Shown here: positions 1-7,797 of the stretch, piece by piece | Layout of the letters: the number at the start of each line of letters is the position of its first letter | How positions within the stretch are numbered: the stretch's first letter is position 1 | From: Euryarchaeota archaeon UBA169 | GTDB lineage: Archaea; Thermoplasmatota; Poseidoniia; MGIII; CG-Epi1 | Length of the DNA: 23,889 nucleotides | Direction of reading: 5' to 3' | Assembly: GCA_002497685.1 (NCBI GenBank) | Contig: DAEH01000002.1 | Location: 1-23,889, forward strand | Program-made: the position numbers and the translations under genes | Notes under the pieces: model-generated | The model's input: the letters and a program-made list of their open reading frames with translations, nothing else | Told to the model about the DNA's origin: nothing | Database searches by the model: none

Positions 1-2786
1 ATATCTACTTGTAAAGATGCAGTATCACTAACTGATAAATCTCCCCCCGACTTAACTTTTACAGTTATGGAATAGGTATTAGCTTGTAATGCATTTCTTT
101 CTTGGTTAGTCAAATTATCTAAAACATACTCTGGTAATGTAACATTGACTGTTACAGAACCCGTCTGATCTTTGTCCAAGGTCAATGAGGTTGTATTAGA
201 AAAAGCCCAACCCAAGTCATCATCTAAAATTGAAACTATGAGATTATCGGCCCCATCTCCTGTATTCTTAACATCAATTGTGAAAGAAGCTGTAGTTCCT
301 GGTAACTTCTCTATTTCAGTTACATCTGTACTTACTTCAACACCTCTGCTTAAATCAACTTTAACGGTTAATGTAATAGAATCTGTAGACTTTGTTCCAT
401 TCTCACAGCCTTCACAATCAGAAACTCCCTTGACGACTAAACTGTAGTCACCTTTTGAAGTACTTTCAGGGACTGTGATTGTCAAAGTGACTTCTTCTTG
501 ATTACCCTCTGCAACGTTAATGAAAGGATTACTGAAATCCACACCAGTCCAACCTTCTGGCGGCGTATTAGTCATCGCTATTATATCGTCACCAGTTCCC
601 AAATTATCAACATCAATCGTGATTGAAACTGGCACTCCAACCGTAGCTTCAACAGTTCTATCTGAGTCTGCAACGGATAAATCAATCCAATATTCTTGGT
701 TAACTATCGTAATAATACTTACTGTTTTGTTAGCATATTTAGGTGGATTCTCTTTCTGAGCCTCATCTGATGATGCTGTTAAATTAATGGTAAATGCTTT
801 GTTATCTTCACCTGATCTAATTGACACATTAAGCCTAACAAGCTTTTCACCACCTGCAGGTATGTCTTCTACTTGGAAAGAAACGGGGTCAACAGACCAG
901 CCTGCTGGATAATCATCTATGTTAACTGTGAATGTATCATTACCTGTACCTTCATTTTGTATTCTAACATCATATGCAACAGTAGAACCAGGATCCCCAC
1001 TTTTAGATGAAACCACTACATCAACCTTAAACTGCTTGTTAACTGAAACTTTGACAGTTCCTGTATCAAAAGCTGAAGGATTATCTTCAGAAGTTCCATT
1101 AACAATAATATCATTATCGCCAACAGTAGCATCATCATCAATATTAACGGTTAAATTAACTGTTTTTGTTTCACCACTTACCAATTCAACTTCATCTACT
1201 ATTGAACCCCATGAGGACTTTCCGCCCTCAAGAGATAGTGAAACCGTATCTTCGCCATTACCTTTATTTTTAACTGTAATTTCAAAAACTAACTCGTCAC
1301 CTGGATCTCCCTTCTTAGAGCTGTCTCCAGACACTTGGACTGAGACTTCATAAGTTTGAAGTACATTAACGAAAATATTTCGCGTAGTTATTGTTGTACC
1401 ATCTTCTGACGTTCCCTTAATAGTTAAAATGTAACCATTTTTAGCTTCGGTATCCTTAGGTGGAGTAACTCGAAGTGTTGTTGTATCATTTTCATTTGCA
1501 TCAAGAGTAAAACTAGAATCTCCTAACTGACCCCAACTTGAATTACCTCCAATTAATTCTAAATCAATATCATCTTCCCCATTACCTAAATTTTCTATTT
1601 TTATTGTAAAATTGACCTGTTCTTCTGGTTTTGCAGATAGCGTGTCAAGACCTACAATTGAAACTTTAGGATCATATTTTTGTAATACAGTACTTCTTGA
1701 GGTATATGTTGAATTTATCGAAGAGTTAAACTCTGAAGAAATTGTGACAACAATACTGACTTCTTCTTCTGCAGCTGCATCATTTGGTGCTTTGACAACA
1801 AGTACATCTGTTAAATTAATCTTTTCATTAACTCCAAGGTTACTGATAGTGTCCTGATCAAGAGAAGCATCCCAACCTGCAGGTAAACTTGAATCATCAA
1901 CTGCTAAATCAAAAGTGTCTACCGCATTACCTTTGTTAGTAACTGAAAAAGAATAGTATACTCTTTTACCAGCTTCTACGTCCCTGGAACTTGATCCTGA
2001 TTTATCGACTTGAAGTGCTGGAAGTTGTATAACTTTAACTGTAACCGAAGTTGAAGATACGGTTTCACCATCTTCTGATGTTGCAAGTACTGTAATACTC
2101 TTCAAACCTGCAGTAGCTGCAATGTCAGGCGTAACTGAAAGATTGAAAAAACCAGTTCCATCAACTGATAAAGTCATAGTTGAAGGCTGCGGATTGACAT
2201 CCCAATCATCGATACCATTTGCACTATAGGAAATTGTAACACTGTCATCCGTGTTTCCGTCAGTATTTTTAACACTCATTGCAAACTTAACATTCTTATT
2301 TGGTTCAACATTTTGCTCTCCAGTTATTGCTGTGATTGTTGTTCCATAAATGCTCTTAACAGTAAGACTAGCTAATGCTGTCTTAGTCTCACCAGTTGCT
2401 TGCACAGACTCTGATTTGAAAGAAATAGTATGAGTATCTCCTCCTTCAGCATTAGAATTCGTTCTATTCCCTATTTTTACAAAAAGAGTAGCTGTTGCAG
2501 ATTCATCTTCATCAATGGTCAACTGAGCTGGAATGATAAATGCTGTAAACCCTGCAGGAATTGAAGAATCAGTAACGCTTAGATTGTAAGTATCATCTTC
2601 ACCCTCATTTTCAATCGTAATTGTATATTGCAATTGCTCATCTGGTTCTCCTTCCTGTTGAGTTGGAGTGACAGACATTTTGTGACTGTAGCCAGCGTCT
2701 GCAGATCCTGAAACCACAAGGAATCCAAAACAGATTAACGCAAATGCCAACGATCTAACAAGCCATTTTTTTAGATTAGTATCCAT
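1..2786 (-). CDS. Large secreted Ig-like repeat protein (CARDB/NEW3-like), C-terminus beyond window
   Basis: The frame is open from an ATG at 2786 to the left edge, giving 928 codons without a stop, so the C-terminus lies outside. Residues 1-31 form a signal peptide: KKWLVR, a hydrophobic stretch, then a small-residue site near SADA. The rest consists of about eight repeats of roughly 110 residues. Each carries a core such as YTITIENEGEDDTY, FEITVKNKGNGEDT or FTIDVKNTGDGADN, and several continue with PAGW or SSWG and a block like GTSEDG. This N-x-G-x-x-D pattern is typical of CARDB/NEW3-type extracellular beta-sandwich domains. The protein is acidic, rich in Ser, Thr, Asn and Asp, and has only two cysteines beyond the signal region, close together in DCEGCEN. 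A surface or cell-envelope role is inferred; any C-terminal anchor is not visible. The exact domain family is uncertain. Confidence 0.85.
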   Translation of the reverse strand, partial: MDTNLKKWLVRSLAFALICFGFLVVSGSADAGYSHKMSVTPTQQEGEPDEQLQYTITIENEGEDDTYNLSVTDSSIPAGFTAFIIPAQLTIDEDESATATLFVKIGNRTNSNAEGGDTHTISFKSESVQATGETKTALASLTVKSIYGTTITAITGEQNVEPNKNVKFAMSVKNTDGNTDDSVTISYSANGIDDWDVNPQPSTMTLSVDGTGFFNLSVTPDIAATAGLKSITVLATSEDGETVSSTSVTVKVIQLPALQVDKSGSSSRDVEAGKRVYYSFSVTNKGNAVDTFDLAVDDSSLPAGWDASLDQDTISNLGVNEKINLTDVLVVKAPNDAAAEEEVSIVVTISSEFNSSINSTYTSRSTVLQKYDPKVSIVGLDTLSAKPEEQVNFTIKIENLGNGEDDIDLELIGGNSSWGQLGDSSFTLDANENDTTTLRVTPPKDTEAKNGYILTIKGTSEDGTTITTRNIFVNVLQTYEVSVQVSGDSSKKGDPGDELVFEITVKNKGNGEDTVSLSLEGGKSSWGSIVDEVELVSGETKTVNLTVNIDDDATVGDNDIIVNGTSEDNPSAFDTGTVKVSVNKQFKVDVVVSSKSGDPGSTVAYDVRIQNEGTGNDTFTVNIDDYPAGWSVDPVSFQVEDIPAGGEKLVRLNVSIRSGEDNKAFTINLTASSDEAQKENPPKYANKTVSIITIVNQEYWIDLSVADSDRTVEATVGVPVSITIDVDNLGTGDDIIAMTNTPPEGWTGVDFSNPFINVAEGNQEEVTLTITVPESTSKGDYSLVVKGVSDCEGCENGTKSTDSITLTVKVDLSRGVEVSTDVTEIEKLPGTTASFTIDVKNTGDGADNLIVSILDDDLGWAFSNTTSLTLDKDQTGSVTVNVTLPEYVLDNLTNQERNALQANTYSITVKVKSGGDLSVSDTASLQVD

Positions 2787-2815
2787 ACTTATCAATCTTT
2801 TTCACTAGAAAGTAG

Positions 2816-2824
2816 CATATAAAG
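2816..2824. promoter_or_regulatory. TATA box that could serve both divergent genes
   Basis: The sequence catataaag holds TATAAA on the plus strand and TTTATATG on the minus strand. It lies about 34 bp before the ATG of the repeat protein and about 46 bp before the ATG of the regulator. With archaeal spacing of about 25 bp from box to start, the leaders would be about 8 nt leftward and 20 nt rightward. Confidence 0.5.
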
Positions 2825-2830
2825 CTTAGT

Positions 2831-2860
2831 GAATAATTATTAATAATAGTTGATAATAGT
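2831..2860. repeat. Three 10-bp tandem repeats, possible operator
   Basis: Three adjacent blocks, gaataattat, taataatagt and tgataatagt, line up at a 10-bp period, one helical turn. The last two share ATAATAGTT at 2843-2851 and 2853-2861. They lie between the TATA box and the ATG of a ribbon-helix-helix protein, where such proteins often bind direct repeats to repress their own operon. The AT-rich context makes chance similarity possible. Confidence 0.4.
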
Positions 2861-2866
2861 TATTAT

Positions 2867-3157
2867 ATGAGTAACTCCTATTCATTGCCCCCAATATTAG
2901 TCATGCAAATTGAAGCTCTCGTCGATTCAGGCCACTTCAGCAGTAGGTCTGATGTAGTTAAAGAGTCCCTTAGATTTATGATTGAAAAGAAGAATCACTT
3001 GAGATACGCGTCTGCAGTTGAAATATATAAGAAAGGCAAAGCTACATTAACAAAAGGAGCTGAAATTGCAGGAGTTTCTCCAGATAATTTTAGAGGCATT
3101 TTAAATGATCAAGGAATTGTTACTCCAGACACTGTGGAATGGGAATCTATTGAGTAA
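2867..3157 (+). CDS. Ribbon-helix-helix/UPF0175-like small DNA-binding protein
   Basis: This 96-residue protein has two parts. Residues 5-42 read as a ribbon-helix-helix unit: a short strand around SLPPILVMQIEAL, then a helix pair with SGHFSSRSDVVKESLRFMI as in CopG/ParD-type regulators. Residues 48-85 resemble the UPF0175 family: EIYKKGKATLTKGAEIAGVS, a helix-turn-helix-like piece commonly found in small archaeal antitoxin-like proteins. Its stop overlaps the start of the FolC gene by one base (TAATG), so the two should be translated together. The tandem repeats just upstream suggest autoregulation. It could be a transcription factor or an antitoxin, but no toxin partner is adjacent, so the local regulator role is favoured. 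The ribbon-helix-helix part is more certain than the C-terminal assignment. Confidence 0.75.
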   Translation: MSNSYSLPPILVMQIEALVDSGHFSSRSDVVKESLRFMIEKKNHLRYASAVEIYKKGKATLTKGAEIAGVSPDNFRGILNDQGIVTPDTVEWESIE

Positions 3158-4257
3158 TGCAGGATACAGATAAGTACAATAAAGCTCTAAACTGGCTCCA
3201 TGAGCTAAATCAAAATAAGATTGTACCTGGTTTGGAACGGATTAGACAATTGATGAAGCTGGTTGGAAATCCTCATAATAAATTAAGAATAATAATGATA
3301 GGTGGAACAAATGCAAAAGGTAGCACCAGTTACAACCTTAGTAACACACTTATGCAAACTGGTACAAAAGTTGGATGTTTTACTTCACCACACTTACATA
3401 GTGTAAGAGAAAGAATAAGAATAAACGGAAATCTAATTGACAGAAATACATTTAGTGACTTACTATTGAAATTAAAGCTAATATGTATACAAAATAATCT
3501 TAAAGTGACATATTTCGAGATACTAACTGCATTAGCTTATCTCTATTTTCATACTGAGAAAGTAGATTATGCAGTTATGGAAATTGGACTTGGAGGAGAA
3601 TGGGATGCTGTAAATGTTGCTGATGCTGAAATTGCCATACTAACTACGTTAGGGCTAGATCATACTGAGTATTTAGGAAATACTTTAAGTGAAATTGCAA
3701 CTACAAAGGCGAAAATTGTAAGTGAAAAAAGTATAGTGATTACAGGATGGAATAATAAATACCATAAATATATACCTAAATCAAAAGAATTTCATGAAGG
3801 ATCTTCTGTTAAGGAGTGGATTGAAATATGTACTAAGTGTCTAAATTTGAATCTAAAACCAAGCCTTGTAAAAATCCCAGGAAGAAAAGAAGTTCACTTA
3901 AATTTCACATTAGATACGGCACATAATGAAGAAGCCATCTCTTATTTACTGAGTCTGAACGAAAAATATGATATCGTAATCTTAGGGATGCTAGAAGACA
4001 AAGCAATTGAAAAGTTTATTTCCAAACTTCATAAAGATTGCACCATACTAGCATGCGAATTAAATAGCGAAAGAAGTGCTAGTGCTAAACATATTTTCAA
4101 TATTTGTAAGAGTCTAAAACTTAAATGTAAAACTTTTGGAAACGTAACTGAAGCCATCTTGTCTGTAAAAAATGAGAATACTCTAATTACTGGATCGTTC
4201 TACACTGTAGCTGAAGCAAGAAGATATTTCCAATTAGAAGGATATAGTGAATTATAA
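3157..4257 (+). CDS. folC: Folylpolyglutamate/dihydrofolate synthase family ligase (FolC-like)
   Basis: A Mur-ligase-type ATP-dependent amide ligase. Known FolC proteins join glutamate to folates or form dihydrofolate from dihydropteroate, in the cytoplasm. Residues 49-57 are the P-loop GGTNAKGST. They are followed by TSPHLHSVRERIRING, the family folate/Mg region, then EIGLGGEWDAVNV, LGLDHTEYLG and, in the C-terminal domain, DTAHNEE, matching the usual D-x-AHN. At 366 residues it is shorter than the 420-430 typical of bacterial FolC, mostly through a compact C-terminal half, but all core motifs are present. The ATG overlaps the stop of the preceding regulator by one base. Whether it uses folate or another pterin-type cofactor cannot be told from sequence; the family is secure, the substrate less so. 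Confidence 0.87.
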   Translation: MQDTDKYNKALNWLHELNQNKIVPGLERIRQLMKLVGNPHNKLRIIMIGGTNAKGSTSYNLSNTLMQTGTKVGCFTSPHLHSVRERIRINGNLIDRNTFSDLLLKLKLICIQNNLKVTYFEILTALAYLYFHTEKVDYAVMEIGLGGEWDAVNVADAEIAILTTLGLDHTEYLGNTLSEIATTKAKIVSEKSIVITGWNNKYHKYIPKSKEFHEGSSVKEWIEICTKCLNLNLKPSLVKIPGRKEVHLNFTLDTAHNEEAISYLLSLNEKYDIVILGMLEDKAIEKFISKLHKDCTILACELNSERSASAKHIFNICKSLKLKCKTFGNVTEAILSVKNENTLITGSFYTVAEARRYFQLEGYSEL

Positions 4258-4260
4258 TTA
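4251..4260 (+). promoter_or_regulatory. TATA box for the lipoprotein gene
   Basis: attataatta spans the folC stop codon and is centred 27 bp before the ATG at 4283. This spacing predicts a leaderless transcript and supports 4283 over the upstream GTG at 4247. Confidence 0.5.
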
Positions 4261-4282
4261 TGTGGCTTTTAATCGTACTATA

Positions 4283-5224
4283 ATGAAACAAACATTTACC
4301 ACTACCACAATTTTAATTTTACTAACTACACTTAGTAGTGGATGTTTAGAAAATAGCATTTTTGGAAGTGAAAAAGATAAACTAGCCTTGTATTCTCCAA
4401 TTTGGGCAAAAGGAGACTTTTGGGAATACTCCATAACAATAGATGATAAACAATTTTCAACTACAATGGTCGTTTCAATAGATAATGACTATTCAGACTA
4501 TTATATTGGAGCTGGAAATCTTGATGATGCAAAGCGACACGCTGTTTTGAATTACAATCCTGCTCTTGGTAGAGTTCAAATGTCTGATTTTTCAATATAT
4601 GAAAATAATATTCCTCAACAAATAGTAAATTTTCCTTTAGAACAAGACAAAAGTTGGGAATTTGGATTATATGATGAAAATTTTAAAACAAGTGTAATTG
4701 ATATTACTGAAACAAGTGCTGAAATTAATGCTAACTCAGACAGTGGAGCTTTTATCAAATATACATACAATACGAATGCAAGGTGGATTGATAGTTTAGA
4801 ATATACTAATTCTAACGGTGAACTAGTGTTAATTATGAATCTTGCAAACTATGGAAGTGGATACAGTGGCAATTCTTACTTTTGTAGAGGTGGTGATCTT
4901 TTTGATGAAGAATTCATTGGCCCCGATTTTGGAGTTTATGATACTCAATTTGCCAATGGCGGACATGAGAGATATGGTCCTTGGAATTATATTGTATATT
5001 ATTTAGAAGCTGATATTGGAAGCTCGGGAAGTGGTGAATTAATCTTAAGAGATCATGAAGGTACTGAAGTTTTAGTTGAAACGTTCAGTCCAGGTACAAA
5101 CCAACACATAATGGGAACTGTAGCTGGAAGTAGTGGAAACTGGACGATGGAGATTTCTCTATCAGGCAATGCTGATGTTAGAGCCAGAATTGCTGGAGCA
5201 ATACAGTACACTTACCCGGTATAA
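4283..5224 (+). CDS. Predicted secreted lipoprotein of unknown function
   Basis: The chosen ATG gives 313 residues with a short signal sequence MKQTF followed by ILILLTTLSSGC. Cys21 sits at a plausible lipid-attachment site, although the residue at -3 is Ser rather than Leu. An in-frame GTG at 4247 would add 12 residues before the signal and looks wrong. The mature part is rich in Tyr, Asn, Asp, Gly and Ser and begins with an aromatic stretch (SPIWAKGDFWEYSI), suggesting a beta-rich extracellular domain. Residues near the middle hold CRGGDLFDEEF. The last ~90 residues, with DIGSSGSGELILRDHEGTE and SSGNWTMEISLSGNADV, resemble a small jelly-roll-like beta domain. I do not recognise a family. 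It abuts the converging DUF655 gene with no spacer. Confidence 0.7.
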   Translation: MKQTFTTTTILILLTTLSSGCLENSIFGSEKDKLALYSPIWAKGDFWEYSITIDDKQFSTTMVVSIDNDYSDYYIGAGNLDDAKRHAVLNYNPALGRVQMSDFSIYENNIPQQIVNFPLEQDKSWEFGLYDENFKTSVIDITETSAEINANSDSGAFIKYTYNTNARWIDSLEYTNSNGELVLIMNLANYGSGYSGNSYFCRGGDLFDEEFIGPDFGVYDTQFANGGHERYGPWNYIVYYLEADIGSSGSGELILRDHEGTEVLVETFSPGTNQHIMGTVAGSSGNWTMEISLSGNADVRARIAGAIQYTYPV

Positions 5225-5764
5225 TTACTTCACAAACAATCTATATTTTTGATCAGTTTCTCGAATCTCATTCTCTATTCGTTGAGATAAATATTTTTCA
5301 GGATTCCTAAAACTAGAAATTTTCTCTTCCATTTCTTTAAATGTCTTATATGGCCTATTACGGACAATAAGGTTCATGGTTTTCTTACCCAATCCAGGAA
5401 TTAATTCTAAAGAATGATATCTCCTTGAAATTGGGCCTGCATGATTATAAAATTGTATAAACTTTTCTTCATTCTCCTTTACAATTTCATCCAAAACAAA
5501 ACTTAATTCACTTTGTGCAGTGTGTGTCAAATCTGAATAATTGACTCGGGCTCTGACATGATCTATCTGTGTTCTTTCTTCAGTCTCTTTTCCAATGTAA
5601 CACTTGTCACCAATATTGATAGCTGCGTCTGCAACTGGTTGCATGTCAAATATTTTAAACTCTTCAATACCTAAACCATAAACTAAAGGTTCTCTTCGAA
5701 ATCGTCTTTTACTATCAGGTCGTCCTTCAGGTAATACATCAAGTACGTAGGCATAATCTTCCAT
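5225..5764 (-). CDS. DUF655 family protein, predicted nucleic-acid-binding
   Basis: The N-terminus, with YAYVLDVLPEGRPDSKRRFR followed by EPLVYGLGIEEFKIFD, and the segment INIGDKCYIGKE match the archaeal DUF655 family, a small protein with an OB-like N-terminal half and a helix-hairpin-helix. The hairpin is visible at residues 121-130 (LIPGLGKKTM), followed by VRNRPYKTFKEMEEKI. The 179-residue length is normal. In many Euryarchaeota this gene sits between rpoF and ksgA; here rpoF precedes it by 3 bp but ksgA is elsewhere at 15500. Its stop is directly adjacent to the stop of the converging lipoprotein gene. The function is not experimentally assigned as far as I know; a role with rRNA or the ribosome is inferred from the conserved neighbourhood. 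Confidence 0.88.
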   Translation of the reverse strand: MEDYAYVLDVLPEGRPDSKRRFRREPLVYGLGIEEFKIFDMQPVADAAINIGDKCYIGKETEERTQIDHVRARVNYSDLTHTAQSELSFVLDEIVKENEEKFIQFYNHAGPISRRYHSLELIPGLGKKTMNLIVRNRPYKTFKEMEEKISSFRNPEKYLSQRIENEIRETDQKYRLFVK

Positions 5765-5767
5765 AAA

Positions 5768-6256
5768 TCATACCCCCATAATCTCCTTGACAGCTGATAC
5801 TATAGTATCTATTTCATCATGGCCAAGAGAGAAACGTTCTCTAGCAAATATTGAACGGACTGCGTCCGCATGCATAGGCAATACGTCTGCAATCTTAGCG
5901 GCATAATAATCATTAACATGTTCTAACTCTATTACTTTTTCCATTATTTGACTTGCCTGCTCAGTTGTTGCCTGGGTGATTAGACGAACATGATCTAAAG
6001 CTAATTTATGTTCATATTGAATTTGCTCGATTAAAATTAATCTTTGTGAACCACATTTTTCACAGATTGGTCCAGTATATTCATCAGATTCTTCTTCCTC
6101 ATCCGATTTTTCCTTTTCAGGTTCAACCTCAGGAACTGCCTGAAAATTACCACAATCTACACATCTCAAACGATTTTCTCTTACGCTTAACTCTTTTTCA
6201 AGTAATTCTTTTGCTACACCTAAAGGTACTGGTTCTGGTTGTTTTTCTACGTCCAT
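5768..6256 (-). CDS. rpoF: RNA polymerase subunit Rpb4 (RpoF) with inserted CxxC...CxxC segment
   Basis: Rpb4 pairs with Rpb7 to form the stalk of archaeal RNA polymerase, helping open-complex formation and termination. The C-terminal two thirds are typical: YEHKLALDHVRLITQA, IMEKVIELEHVNDYYAAKIA, DVLPMHADAVRSIFARERF and a closing helix. The N-terminal part has PVPLGVAKELLEKEL, the usual Rpb4 start. Between these lies about 50 extra residues (roughly 28-78) containing C32-x2-C35 and C65-x2-C68 around a very acidic linker (EPEKEKSDEEEESDEY). Ordinary archaeal Rpb4 is about 110-120 residues and lacks these cysteines; this one is 162. The insertion is in frame within one continuous ORF, so it is not a frameshift artefact. 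It lies between eL21 and DUF655, the usual archaeal setting. Confidence 0.9.
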   Translation of the reverse strand: MDVEKQPEPVPLGVAKELLEKELSVRENRLRCVDCGNFQAVPEVEPEKEKSDEEEESDEYTGPICEKCGSQRLILIEQIQYEHKLALDHVRLITQATTEQASQIMEKVIELEHVNDYYAAKIADVLPMHADAVRSIFARERFSLGHDEIDTIVSAVKEIMGV

Positions 6257-6265
6257 ATTATCTTC

Positions 6266-6559
6266 CTATTTAGATTTCCTAAGATGCTCTGGCCTTACTA
6301 TTAACTCTTTGAGCATATTACCAACACGTGTTGACACCACATAAGCCTTACCTTGATTACCAGTTACTTTCCCTGTCAATCCATGAAATCTGTGGTGAGG
6401 TTGCCCTTTTTGATATGAGGAATCTATTACTACATTAACAGTGTCACCTACATCAAAAGTCTGTAACGAACGTGTAATTGGAGAAAGTCCTTTCTCCTTG
6501 AAAGAGCGTGATAGCTTGTGGCGCGAACCACTCCTTAATCCTTGTGATCTTTTGGTCAT
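6266..6559 (-). CDS. rpl21e: Large-subunit ribosomal protein eL21
   Basis: A 97-residue basic protein with the eL21 signature: a KRSQGLRSGSRHKLSRSF start, FDVGDTVNVVIDSSYQKGQP, HHRFHGLTGKVTGNQGKAY and a closing VRPEHLRK. It is a component of the archaeal/eukaryotic 50S/60S subunit without a bacterial counterpart. The start overlaps the end of pus10 by 4 bp (ATGA) and has GAGGAA about 8 nt upstream, a fair Shine-Dalgarno sequence inside the operon. rpoF follows after 9 bp. Length and motifs are normal. Confidence 0.97.
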   Translation of the reverse strand: MTKRSQGLRSGSRHKLSRSFKEKGLSPITRSLQTFDVGDTVNVVIDSSYQKGQPHHRFHGLTGKVTGNQGKAYVVSTRVGNMLKELIVRPEHLRKSK

Positions 6560-7797
6560 TTTGTTTCCTCTTCGTTTTCAAGGTGAAGATTAAGGACATC
6601 CAAAACCTCTACCTTACAAGCTCCATCAACCAGAGAGGAAAAACTAGGAACTGTACGCCCCATGTCTCCACTGACAAGTTCACGTATGTAGGTCCCGTGC
6701 TGAGCTCTGATTTCTAACTCGACCATACCTTGATTAAAGGATAAAATATTTACCGATTGCACAATGCGTGGGCGTATCAAATCTGCTCTACGGTGCGCTA
6801 CACGTGTCGGTGTCCGCTGCTTGACAAGCTTCTCCTTCAACCGCTGCGCCCCGTTCTTAAGGCTTTCTATAGTCAAACCCTCTGGAATAGACACATCTAC
6901 ACGATATGACTTGTCACAAACAGTATTCTTAAGTTCCGCAACTCTTGCTCTGGGTACAATTTCCAAATCTCTAACTCGTATGCGGCCTTCATTTACAGCA
7001 TTAATCTCTTTTTTCATATATCCTAAGTCAATCTTTCGATTTTTAGGCATACGTAATTCTAAAACAAAAGGCCTGCCAAAACCTAGCATTGCTGCGTCAA
7101 TATCCTCACGACCCATTCCATGAAACAAATTTTCAGTAGAATTTGTAACTTTCATAAAAGGTTCAGCAACAAGTGATTGAACTGAATCGGGATAAAGCAA
7201 ACCTGAACCATTACAACTCTTACACCCTCTTCCTTTACATTTCCTGCATGGCCAATATGTTTGAGGTATTGTTCTATCAAATTTATTATATTTACCTTCA
7301 ATAAATATAGACTTTATTTCTAAATTTACAGTATCATATCTAGTATCTATAATTATCGTAGAATCGGGCCTATCAAGTCTTGCTGATAGGTTAAGTTTCT
7401 GATAAACTCCAATACCTATCTCCCTATTCAACTGCGATTTAATACTCTCAAATAAATTAGTTCCAAAAATAGCTGCAAATTCGCTTTCAATTTTAATAAT
7501 CTCCTTATCCACTACAGTCCCTATTTTGAAAGTGTCTAGAGAATAATCTGAAATAGATTCACAAGACAAATCAATAAAATTATCAATTTCACCAATCAAA
7601 CCATCACAAATATTACAATCATCTGAATCACATATCATTTCATTTTCGATATTTGAATTATTAGAGATGTCAATGAGATTGATCATTTCAAGGCCCCTCT
7701 CGCGATTATCTAAACCAAAACCTACTAGTCCAACTGAACGGCCTAAACAGGAAACACAGAATGGAGCATATCTCTTTATTTCTTCTAAATCAAACAT
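6556..7797 (-). CDS. pus10: tRNA pseudouridine synthase Pus10
   Basis: Pus10 makes pseudouridine at positions 54 and/or 55 in the T-loop of archaeal tRNAs. The N-terminus has C14-x2-C17 and C61-x2-C64, then a THUMP-like region. A second cysteine cluster, WPCRKCKGRGCKSCNGSG (C184, C187, C192, C195), is followed by YPDSVQSLVAEPF, an arrangement I associate with archaeal Pus10. The catalytic block FHGMGREDIDAAMLGFGRPF (about residues 225-244) contains the active-site Asp region; the position after it is Ala-Ala, where I recall Val-Arg or similar in many relatives. The C-terminal domain ends with GTYIRELVSGDMGRT. The length of 413 is normal. The start overlaps GDPD by 8 bp and the end overlaps eL21 by 4 bp, so it belongs to one operon. 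Confidence 0.94.
   Translation of the reverse strand: MFDLEEIKRYAPFCVSCLGRSVGLVGFGLDNRERGLEMINLIDISNNSNIENEMICDSDDCNICDGLIGEIDNFIDLSCESISDYSLDTFKIGTVVDKEIIKIESEFAAIFGTNLFESIKSQLNREIGIGVYQKLNLSARLDRPDSTIIIDTRYDTVNLEIKSIFIEGKYNKFDRTIPQTYWPCRKCKGRGCKSCNGSGLLYPDSVQSLVAEPFMKVTNSTENLFHGMGREDIDAAMLGFGRPFVLELRMPKNRKIDLGYMKKEINAVNEGRIRVRDLEIVPRARVAELKNTVCDKSYRVDVSIPEGLTIESLKNGAQRLKEKLVKQRTPTRVAHRRADLIRPRIVQSVNILSFNQGMVELEIRAQHGTYIRELVSGDMGRTVPSFSSLVDGACKVEVLDVLNLHLENEEETK

Noticed and set aside
172..1857. Four plus-strand open frames of 79-144 codons, rich in Ser, Thr, Val and Leu
   Set aside because: They lie opposite the continuous minus-strand repeat protein, whose frame has a signal peptide and clear repeats.
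6764..7123. Plus-strand 119-codon frame inside pus10
   Set aside because: Shadow of a well-supported gene with intact motifs; no recognisable domain.
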